Positions 42,112-48,780 of a DNA stretch of 48,780 bases are shown one piece after another. The first letter of the stretch is position 1. Every line of letters starts with the position of its first letter. The translations under genes were made by a program, and so were the position numbers. The DNA is from Terriglobia bacterium (lineage in GTDB: Bacteria > Acidobacteriota > Terriglobia > Terriglobales > Acidobacteriaceae): contig JAVUPY010000008.1 of assembly GCA_032252755.1 (NCBI GenBank), positions 1 to 48,780 on the forward strand, given 5' to 3'. The notes beneath the pieces are model-generated. The model had not been told where the DNA came from. It saw only the letters and a program-made list of their open reading frames with translations, and did not search any database.

Positions 42112-44229
42112 ATGAAAATCCAAGGTATTCTTGTCGCAACTCTCTTCCTGGCAGCTTCCGCTACGGGGTTTTCCCAGGCATCGCAACCGCCGAGCCAGAA
42201 ACCGGCAAGCCAGCCCGCCGAATCGACGCAGGCCGCGCCGGCGACCACTCCAGCCGATACTGGCGCGAAGAAAACGCCGGATCGTGCGGAGTCTTATTAC
42301 CACTTCACCCTGGCGCACATGTACGAGGAGTTGGCCGCCACGTATGGGCGCGCGGAGTATGCGTCTAAAGCGGTCGAAGAATATAAGAAGGCAATCGAGG
42401 CCGACCCGACCTCGGAATACCTGAACGCCAGCCTCGCAGAACTGTACGCGAAGACCGGGCGGATTCGCGACGCCGTTCTCGAAGCCCAGGACATCATTAA
42501 GCGCGATCCGAAGAATGTAGAAGCACGCCGGTTGCTGGGACGCATTTACCTGCGGTCGCTCGGCGACATGCAGTCCGGCAAGCAGTCCCAGAACATCCTG
42601 AAACTCGCCATCGAGCAGTACGAATCAATCGTCCAGTTGCAGCCCGACAGCGTCGAGGACCACCTCGTGCTTGGGCGCCTCTATCGACTTGCAGAAGATC
42701 GCGTGAACGCCGAGAAGCAGTTCCGGATCGCCACGCAGTTGCAGCCGAACTCGGAAGAGGCAGTCACGACACTGGCAATCCTCTATACCGACGAAGGCGA
42801 TTATGACCGCGCACTCAAGGTGCTCGAGGCAATCCCCGACAAAGAACGCACGAGCAAGATCTACTCGGCTCTGGGATTCACCTACGAACAAAAGAAAGAT
42901 TACAAGAAAGCGATCGACGCCTACTCGAAGGCGGTTCAGCAGGACGGGGACAACCTTGACGCGCTACGCGGTCTGGCTCAGAACCTGCTGAATGACGGAC
43001 AGACGGCCGCCGCCCTCGAGAAGTACAAAATGATCGTCGATGCGGACCCGCAGGATGCGCAAACCTACATGCGTATCGCGGAGATCTACCGCAAAGACGG
43101 CAAGTTCACCGAAGCGCTCGACATGCTGAAAAAGGCACAGGCGGTCGTGCCGGATTCGCTCGAACTACCCTACAACCTCGCCGTGATTTACCAAGGGCTC
43201 GGCCGCTACGACGAAGCGATCTCGACGCTGCAGGACCTGATCCAGCGCAACCAGCGCGCCAGCGATTTGTATAGTGCGGGCGAGCGTAACAATATGTCGA
43301 TCTTCCTGGAGCGCCTGGGAACGATCTATCGCGAAGACCGCAAGCCGCAGCAGGCCGTCGAAACATTCCGAAAGATGACTGCTCTTGGCGATGACGCCAC
43401 CTCGCGCGCATACCAGCAGATCATCGATACCTATCGCGAGAACCACCAGTACAAAGAGGCCACCGACGCCGCGCAGGAAGCAACACAGAAACTGCCCAAC
43501 GATCGCGGGCTGAAGATGGTGCTTGGCAGCCAGTTGGCTGATATGGGCCAGGCGGATAAGGGCCTCGCCGAAGTCAAGTCCCTGCTGAAGGGAACACCGG
43601 ACGATCGGGACGTTTACCTTGCGCTGGCACAGATGTACAGCCGGCTGCGGCGCTTCAAGGAAGCCGAAGAGGCTGTCGAGAAGGCGCAGCAGTTGGCGGC
43701 AAAGCAGGACGACAAGGACTACGTTAACTTCATAGCCGGATCAATTTACGAGCACGAGAAAAAATACGAGAAAGCGGAAGAAACGTTCCGCCAGGTTATC
43801 GCTAACGATCCACGGAACGCAGCGGCACTGAACTACCTGGGCTACATGATGGCGGACCGCGGCGAACACCTCGACGACGCGCTCAATTACATCAAGCGCG
43901 CGGTTGCGCTCGATCCTCAGAACGGCGCCTATCTCGACTCGCTCGGCTGGGCATACTTCAAACTCGGCAAGTACGATCTGGCAGAGGAGAATCTGCGGCT
44001 GGCAGTTCAGAGAAGCTACGATGACCCCACGATCCACGATCACCTCGCCGACGTCTACCAGAAGACCGGGCGGTTGCGACAGGCGATTGCGAACTGGGAA
44101 CGGGCGCTGGATGGATGGAACCACAGCCTGGCCGCCGACACGGAGCCGAGCGACGTGGCCAAGGTCCAGAAGAAACTGGAAGCCGCCAAAGTGAAGCTGG
44201 CGCGCGAAGGCGGAGCGCAGCAGCAGTAA
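42112..44229 (+). CDS. Exported TPR-rich protein
   Basis: ATG 42112 is preferred over the adjacent TTG 42109. The 705-residue protein has a signal peptide (MKIQGILVATLFLAASATGFSQ), a Pro/Ala/Gln-rich linker, then roughly 16 TPR units from ~70 to the end (YASKAVEEYKKAIEADPTSEYLNASLAELYAKTG; AALNYLGYMMADRGEHLDDALNYIKRAVALDPQ). No enzymatic domain was recognised. It probably acts as a periplasmic scaffold. It starts 107 bp after the rightward arm and may be a separate transcript. A 72-nt palindrome follows its stop. Confidence 0.88.
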   Translation: MKIQGILVATLFLAASATGFSQASQPPSQKPASQPAESTQAAPATTPADTGAKKTPDRAESYYHFTLAHMYEELAATYGRAEYASKAVEEYKKAIEADPTSEYLNASLAELYAKTGRIRDAVLEAQDIIKRDPKNVEARRLLGRIYLRSLGDMQSGKQSQNILKLAIEQYESIVQLQPDSVEDHLVLGRLYRLAEDRVNAEKQFRIATQLQPNSEEAVTTLAILYTDEGDYDRALKVLEAIPDKERTSKIYSALGFTYEQKKDYKKAIDAYSKAVQQDGDNLDALRGLAQNLLNDGQTAAALEKYKMIVDADPQDAQTYMRIAEIYRKDGKFTEALDMLKKAQAVVPDSLELPYNLAVIYQGLGRYDEAISTLQDLIQRNQRASDLYSAGERNNMSIFLERLGTIYREDRKPQQAVETFRKMTALGDDATSRAYQQIIDTYRENHQYKEATDAAQEATQKLPNDRGLKMVLGSQLADMGQADKGLAEVKSLLKGTPDDRDVYLALAQMYSRLRRFKEAEEAVEKAQQLAAKQDDKDYVNFIAGSIYEHEKKYEKAEETFRQVIANDPRNAAALNYLGYMMADRGEHLDDALNYIKRAVALDPQNGAYLDSLGWAYFKLGKYDLAEENLRLAVQRSYDDPTIHDHLADVYQKTGRLRQAIANWERALDGWNHSLAADTEPSDVAKVQKKLEAAKVKLAREGGAQQQ

Positions 44230-44233
44230 GTTC

Positions 44234-44305
44234 AACCGCGGATTATGCGGGATGTATGCGGATACTGATTCCTTTGATCCGCGTGCATCTGCATAATCCG
44301 CGGTT
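44234..44305. repeat. Long palindromic hairpin after the TPR gene
   Basis: AACCGCGGATTATGC at 44234-44248 is the exact reverse complement of 44291-44305, and the interior pairs further (GATGTATGCGGAT against ATCCGCGTGCATC, 11 of 13). TTTCGTTTTT follows on the plus strand. It could end the TPR transcript and is likely a copy of a palindromic intergenic repeat. Confidence 0.7.
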
Positions 44306-44353
44306 TCGTTTTTAGCGCTTCTTCCTTCCCCGCTCCTGCTTTAGACTTTCCCT

Positions 44354-45496
44354 ATGTACGCGCTTGCGCCCTACGCCGTTCATTTCGAGAACACGCGTGG
44401 GCGGCGGTTTCCTGAAAAGCCTCATCCCTACCGCAACGACTTCCAGCGCGACCGAGATCGCGTTATCCACTCGCGCGCCTTTCGCCGGCTGGAGAACAAA
44501 ACCCAGGTCTTCACGAAGCGGCTCTCCGATCACTTCCGAAATCGCCTGACGCACACTATCGAGGTCGCTCAGATTTCGCGAACGATCGCCGGCGCGCTGC
44601 GCCTCAATGAAGACCTCGTCGAGGCGCTCGCTCTGGTCCACGACATTGGGCACCCGCCGTTCGGCCATGCCGGGGAAAAGGCACTCGATGCCCTGATGCG
44701 GCCGCATGGGCTGCGTTTCGATCACAACCTGCATGCGCTGCGCATCGTCGAAAGTTTCGAGCTTCGATACATCGAATATACCGGCCTGAACCTTACCTTC
44801 GAAGTGCGCGAAGGAATCATCAAGCACTCGCGCAACTACCGCGCCGACGACTATCCGGAACTTGCCGAATACCTGCTCGACCTGCGGCCGCCTCTCGAGG
44901 CACAGCTCATCGATCACACCGACGAGATCGGCTACACGACCGCGGATCTCGACGACGGCTTTGAAGCTCGCTTGCTGCACCTCGACCGCATTCGCGCGGA
45001 CGTCGTCCTTTTTGAGCGTCATTATCGCGAAGTCGAAAGAACATATCCGAACGCCCGCACGAAGCTGAAGTTCAATGAAGCACTCAAGCGCATGCTCAAC
45101 GAACTTGTCACCGATCTGATCGACACTACTGCACGCCGTATTCGTGAGGCGAACACCGGATCGCTCGACGAGGTTCGCACATTCCCCGAGCGCCTGGCTG
45201 GATTCAGCCCGCGGGTGGAGCAGGAACGGCGCGAAGCCAAGCAGTTCCTATATGAGAACCTTTACCTTAGCGAACCGCTGCGCCCGGAGAAATTGGACGG
45301 CGAGCGGGTGGTGGGTGACCTGTTCGGATACTGGCTCGAGCATCCGGAGGCGCTGCCTTCCAGCTATCAGCGAAAAGCGGACGAGGAACCGCTGGCGCGC
45401 GTAGTCTGCGACTACGTCGCCGGGATGACCGACAACTTCATTCTCGAACAGCATGAACGGCTCATCGGTCCCACAGCGACACGGATCAGCGATTAG
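44354..45496 (+). CDS. dgt: dGTPase-like deoxynucleotide triphosphohydrolase
   Basis: A 380-residue HD-domain protein. Conserved ligands are H67 in RLTHTIEVAQISRTIAG, H96-D97 in LALVHDIGHPPFGHAGEKALD and the downstream D in IDHTDEIGYTTADLDDG. The arginine-rich N-terminal section (SRAFRRLENKTQVFTKRLSDHFRNRLTHT) matches family members. It should hydrolyse dNTPs to nucleoside and triphosphate, tuning dNTP pools in the cytoplasm. The start follows the palindrome by about 50 bp. The strict substrate (dGTP or mixed) cannot be told from sequence. Confidence 0.95.
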   Translation: MYALAPYAVHFENTRGRRFPEKPHPYRNDFQRDRDRVIHSRAFRRLENKTQVFTKRLSDHFRNRLTHTIEVAQISRTIAGALRLNEDLVEALALVHDIGHPPFGHAGEKALDALMRPHGLRFDHNLHALRIVESFELRYIEYTGLNLTFEVREGIIKHSRNYRADDYPELAEYLLDLRPPLEAQLIDHTDEIGYTTADLDDGFEARLLHLDRIRADVVLFERHYREVERTYPNARTKLKFNEALKRMLNELVTDLIDTTARRIREANTGSLDEVRTFPERLAGFSPRVEQERREAKQFLYENLYLSEPLRPEKLDGERVVGDLFGYWLEHPEALPSSYQRKADEEPLARVVCDYVAGMTDNFILEQHERLIGPTATRISD

Positions 45497-45721
45497 GGTT
45501 CATCCAGCACTGCCTCGACGCCATTGCGCAAGAGAAAGCCGCGTGTTAGCTTCCTCACGTACCTCGGCAGTCTGCGCCAGCGGACTCTACCTGCACTCTC
45601 CTGCTTCTGAGGGAATGCGGATGGAGGCGTTCAGAAGCACTCGGGAAGAGTGCGCCTGCGCTTCACGTTTGCCGCACCTTTCCGGAGATATTCCACGTCA
45701 GCAGAAGGACAGGAGAGATTT

Positions 45722-46081
45722 ATGACTCAACCCGCGCAGCACCACACCATCCACTACGTCGAGTTCACCACCCCAGACATTGCCGGGACCAAGGCGTTCT
45801 ACCAGAAGGTATTCGGCTGGACGTTCCAGGATTGGGGGCCGGATTACATCAGTTTCGGCAGAGAGAATGCTGGCATTAATGGCGGCTTCCAGAAGGGCGA
45901 GACAAAGGCGAGCGCCGGTGCGCCACTGGTCGTTCTCTATTCGCGCGACCTGAAGGCCACAGAGCAGGCGATTGTAGCGGCTGGCGGCGCAATCGTCGTC
46001 CCGACGTTCGAGTTCCCGGGAGGCCGCCGCTTCCATTTCTCTGACGGCTACGGAAACGTGCTGGCGGTGTGGTCCGAATAG
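45722..46081 (+). CDS. VOC-family (glyoxalase/bleomycin-resistance-like) protein
   Basis: ATG 45722 is preceded by GGAGAG and gives 119 residues, the size of a single VOC domain pair. Motifs are HYVEFTTPDIAGTKAFYQKVFGWTFQDWGPDYISF and GAIVVPTFEFPGGRRFHFSDGYGNVLAVWSE, whose HFSDGYGN matches the metal-ligand strand of the family. The substrate is unknown. A 225-bp spacer without a gene separates it from dgt; there an 8-9-bp inverted repeat lies around 45602-45639. Confidence 0.88.
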   Translation: MTQPAQHHTIHYVEFTTPDIAGTKAFYQKVFGWTFQDWGPDYISFGRENAGINGGFQKGETKASAGAPLVVLYSRDLKATEQAIVAAGGAIVVPTFEFPGGRRFHFSDGYGNVLAVWSE

Positions 46082-46343
46082 GCCCGACTCCTGGCGCTGG
46101 ACCGGGGCCGCACTTTTGCCACATTTTGGTGCAATCTTGCGGAGAAGCTGCGGCCTCGTCTGCCCGCTGCGGCTAACTTAAGAGCGAAATGGTATAAACG
46201 GGAAACTTTCAAAGCATCCCATGAGCATTCCTCTGTTTTTCGCGTTATTCTTTTGATATACAGGATGGTTTGAAATTGTTTTCTCAAGGGGTGCGCGGGT
46301 GACGACTATGGCGGCTGAAGCAGGCACGGCGCAAGGGACAGCA

Positions 46344-47459
46344 ATGGACATAACCGTCAGTAAGTTCGATCTTCTCAAGGAACTCACGGCCACCCAAGGG
46401 GTGGTGGAACGCAAAACGACCATCCCGATTCTTTCCAACTTCCTGTTCGAAGCCTCGGGCGACAAGCTCTCGATAACCGCGACCGACCTCGACCTCAGCC
46501 TGCGCACATCGTGCAGCGTGAAGGTGAAGAAGGAAGGCTCCTGCACCATTCCGGCGCGCAAGCTTTACGACTACGTGAAGCTCCTGCCCGATGGCGAGAT
46601 CTCCCTGAAGCTGCTCGAGAATCACTGGGTCAACATCCGCTCCGGCCGCTCCAATACCAAGATGGTCGGCATGGCTCGCTCGAACTTCCCCAGCGTGCCG
46701 ATGTTCCCCGCCGCAAACGTCGTGAAGATTCCGGCACAGGCGCTGCGCACGATGATCAGCAAGACGATTTTCGCGATCTCCAACGAGGAGTCGCGTTACA
46801 CCTTGAACGGCGCGCTGCTGGTGCTGAAGCCTGAATCGCTGACAATGGTCGCGACCGATGGTCACCGGCTGGCGCACATTGAGAAGACCGGCGCCGCGAT
46901 GGAGGTTTCTGGCGAGATGAAAACGCTGGTGCCTCGGAAGGCCATGGCGGAACTCGCTTCCCTGCTCTCTGGCAGCGACGTCGAGTTCGTGGAGTTCGCG
47001 AAGGACGAATCCACCCTGTTCTTCCGCATTGGTGGACGACTGTTGACCTCGCGGCAGCTCACCGGTCAATTCCCGAACTACGAGGCCGTGCTTCCGAAAG
47101 AGAACAACAAGTACGTCGCCATCGGAAGCAACGAACTTTCGGCGGCCATTCAGCGCGTTGCCCAGTTCGCCGACGAACGGTCGGGAGCGATCCGCGTCAA
47201 GCTGGAGAAGAACGAACTGCGCATCTCGTCTTCTTCCACTGATGCCGGCGAGTCGGAAGATGTCATCGAAACTCCCTACACTGCCGATCCCATGACCATC
47301 GGCTTCAACTCGGGCTACTTGCTCGATTTCCTGAAGGCAGCTGATTCCGATGCTGTTCGCCTGGAGTTCAAGGACGCGCAGTCGGCCGGCCAGATGCGTC
47401 CGGAGCCGACCGAGGGGGATTTCAAGTATCGTTACGTCGTGATGCCGATGAGAATCTGA
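46344..47459 (+). CDS. dnaN: DNA polymerase III beta subunit (sliding clamp)
   Basis: ATG 46344 has AAGGGA five bases upstream and yields 371 residues. The upstream in-frame ATG/GTG starts add a 15-residue non-homologous extension. Clamp signatures are MDITVSKFDLLKELTATQGVVERKTTIPILSNFL, the middle domain (MVATDGHRLAHIEKTG) and the C-terminal strand ending KYRYVVMPMRI. As a ring dimer it tethers Pol III and other proteins to DNA. It is not next to dnaA or recF here, unlike many genomes. A terminator follows. Confidence 0.96.
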   Translation: MDITVSKFDLLKELTATQGVVERKTTIPILSNFLFEASGDKLSITATDLDLSLRTSCSVKVKKEGSCTIPARKLYDYVKLLPDGEISLKLLENHWVNIRSGRSNTKMVGMARSNFPSVPMFPAANVVKIPAQALRTMISKTIFAISNEESRYTLNGALLVLKPESLTMVATDGHRLAHIEKTGAAMEVSGEMKTLVPRKAMAELASLLSGSDVEFVEFAKDESTLFFRIGGRLLTSRQLTGQFPNYEAVLPKENNKYVAIGSNELSAAIQRVAQFADERSGAIRVKLEKNELRISSSSTDAGESEDVIETPYTADPMTIGFNSGYLLDFLKAADSDAVRLEFKDAQSAGQMRPEPTEGDFKYRYVVMPMRI

Positions 47460-47488
47460 AGCTACTCAGCATTAACAATCAAGAATGG

Positions 47489-47520
47489 AGCGCCGGAGCG
47501 AGATCTTCGGCGCTTCGTTT
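47489..47520 (+). terminator. Terminator after dnaN
   Basis: AGCGCCG/CGGCGCT, seven pairs around a 12-nt loop, then TCGTTTTTCG, about 30 bases after the dnaN stop. Confidence 0.7.
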
Positions 47521-47620
47521 TTCGTGCGGGGTTAGCTTTTACTGTACCAGGCGTCTGGGGGACGAAAGTTGACCTTCCGTGGAGTTCGTCATAGTCTGTC
47601 CCGAACAGAGGGGGTTTCTC

Positions 47621-48019
47621 ATGATGAAAGGCTTCAGGCAATTCATGCTTCGCGGTAATGTCGTGGACCTGGCCGTCGGCGTAGTGATCGGAGTGGCATT
47701 CGGAGCGGTAGTCAACTCCTTCGTAAAAGACATTCTGACACCGTTTATCGCCGCGACGGTCGGGAAACCAAACTTCGATTACCTGGTGCTGGAGATTAAT
47801 GGCGCCAAAATCACGTACGGCAGTTTCCTGAATGCGCTGATCTCGTTCCTGCTGATCGCGGCGGCGGTGTATTTCTTCGTGGTGCTTCCGGTGAACGCGA
47901 TCATGGCACGGGCGAAGAAGGAACCGCCCGCGGACCCGACCTCGAAGAAGTGCCCGGAGTGCCTCAGCGAAATCCCGATCGACGCCCGCAAGTGTGCCCA
48001 CTGCTGCTCACCGTGCTGA
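47621..48019 (+). CDS. mscL: Large-conductance mechanosensitive channel with zinc-ribbon tail
   Basis: ATG 47621 has a G-rich ribosome site 6 nt upstream and gives 132 residues. The MscL core is canonical: MKGFRQFMLRGNVVDLAVGVVIGVAFGAVVNSFVKDILTP and the second helix ALISFLLIAAAVYFFVV. The C-terminus is CPECLSEIPIDARKCAHC, a C-x2-C-x11-C-x2-C zinc ribbon absent from the E. coli protein. MscL opens under osmotic down-shock to release solutes. The zinc ribbon could influence assembly or gating. It follows dnaN. Confidence 0.95.
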   Translation: MMKGFRQFMLRGNVVDLAVGVVIGVAFGAVVNSFVKDILTPFIAATVGKPNFDYLVLEINGAKITYGSFLNALISFLLIAAAVYFFVVLPVNAIMARAKKEPPADPTSKKCPECLSEIPIDARKCAHCCSPC

Positions 48020-48327
48020 GCTCCGCTGCCGGAGTGTACGGGGGGACTCTGTTGTGCCCCCACCCCCTATTTTGGCCTCTCCTGTTTTCAGTGAGTTACG
48101 GAAATTTCGGCCGTAGAGCGCTGGGAACAAAGAACTTAAATCTGAAAATATCAAGAACGGCTTTGTTTTCAGGAATTTGCGTTCTTTCTTCGTGCTGCGT
48201 CCAGGCAAAGCCGATTGCGGAACCGTTGCGAGCAAGAGAACAGCTGGGAGTAACCAGGAGTCTCGCGTGAGAGTTGGAAGGCGCATGTTTCTCACTTTGC
48301 CTGAAAGGGCGCACCTCAGCTCGGAGA

Positions 48328-48358
48328 CCCACATCTGCTAACTGCGGCAGATGTTGGG
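48328..48358. repeat. CCCACATC palindromic repeat, copy 2
   Basis: CCCACATCTGC and GCAGATGTTGGG form an inverted repeat (one extra T) around a short core. It matches the copy at 17151-17187 in arms and in the CGGCAGATGT and GGGCA words. Confidence 0.6.
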
Positions 48359-48521
48359 CACCAAGCCGCTGGATTGGGCGACGGCGATTTGGGGAGTAAA
48401 GTCCTGCTCCGGCAAGAAAGGTTCATCGAAATAGCCGGAACTTCCCCGCGGATGTTTGCAAACGCGGCGAACACATATGGGCCACAAGCAGCGCGCGGAT
48501 TGAGAAAGATCGTGACAAAAG

Positions 48522-48548
48522 CGACGGCGCCCAAGGAGGGCGCCGTCG
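48522..48548 (-). terminator. Orphan strong hairpin near the right edge
   Basis: CGACGGCGCCC/GGGCGCCGTCG, eleven perfect pairs, loop AAGGA. Read leftward it is followed by CTTTTGTC, so it would terminate a minus-strand transcript coming from the right, yet no gene is visible there. Confidence 0.5.
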
Positions 48549-48780
48549 TTGGACTGGTCCATGGTCAGAATAGCGAGGGAGGGTGAGTGGAGTCTGTGAT
48601 GTCAACGGAAAAATTATGGGATGGTTCCGAAATGGGAAAATGCAAGGTATTTGTGTTCAGTGTGCCGGGATAGATTATGGATGGCCGATATCGGAGCCTA
48701 TCAGGGTACAGTCCCTTCCTGAAAACAATCCGTGAATGTCTAGTCCCTATTGGATACGATTTCGTTTTCCATGCTCACGT

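Larger units (their letters stand above)
48020..48780. other. Terminal stretch without a convincing gene
   Basis: Short open frames (under 110 codons) lack recognised domains or good ribosome sites. The right edge on the minus strand meets stop codons in all frames within 15 codons, so no gene enters from there. Palindromic elements at 48328-48358 and 48522-48548 are the only structure seen. Confidence 0.55.

Noticed and set aside
48374-48586. 70-codon plus-strand frame near the right edge
   Set aside because: Runs through the orphan hairpin, has weak start context and no similarity recognised.

Overview
The window looks like chromosomal DNA of a Gram-negative (diderm) soil bacterium, most likely an Acidobacteriota of the Koribacter/Terriglobia type. 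This rests on the moderately high G+C, an LptD gene, many secreted TPR proteins, a TolB-like/TPR winged-helix regulator, a MscL with a zinc-ribbon tail, and palindromic intergenic repeats. The taxonomy is inference; no rRNA or tRNA gene was found.

Layout. 1-917: 5' part of an MmeI-like type II restriction-modification gene, cut by the window edge. 1057-4896: a YacL-like PIN/TRAM membrane protein, an unassigned structured RNA with its own terminator (about 2450-2634), and a bifunctional (p)ppGpp synthetase/hydrolase. 5027-12607: housekeeping and transport genes (beta-propeller lipoprotein, SDR39-type epimerase, YbaK deacylase, gltX, cation/proton antiporter, DUF1761 and RDD membrane proteins); ybaK is bracketed by copies of a short repeat. 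12727-17823: lptD, a one-component TPR regulator and a secreted protein. 18023-19477: a divergent pair, an AhpD-like carboxymuconolactone decarboxylase and an ECF41/SigJ sigma factor. Their shared 78-bp spacer carries two interlocked ECF41-type promoters, one per gene. 19548-20611: a gene-poor kilobase with decayed direct repeats and an array of about nine small hairpins whose stems differ but whose loops recur. 20612-26920: Asp/Glu racemase family protein, quinone oxidoreductase, a small secreted protein, and the purL-purF operon.

27031-42005 is the main accessory block and appears to be an uncharacterised exopolysaccharide assembly/export locus. Leftward arm, read from its promoter: a 1398-residue TPR/outer-membrane beta-barrel protein, a GT4 glycosyltransferase, a degenerate nucleotidyltransferase-like protein, a STAS protein without a phosphorylatable residue, a Wzx-like flippase, a protein with a GNHR motif, a small secreted protein and a thymidylate-kinase-like P-loop kinase. 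Most are translationally coupled. Rightward arm: a multi-pass PTPS-related (GT-C-like) membrane protein followed by three exported proteins in tight stop/start overlap. A separate 705-residue TPR protein follows.

44354-48019 returns to core functions (dgt, a VOC protein, dnaN, mscL). The last 760 bases hold no convincing gene, only a palindromic repeat and an orphan terminator-like hairpin.

Most promising for novelty: the interlocked ECF41 promoters, the hairpin array, the polysaccharide locus with degenerate signalling/nucleotidyltransferase parts, and the unassigned RNA upstream of the YacL-like gene.
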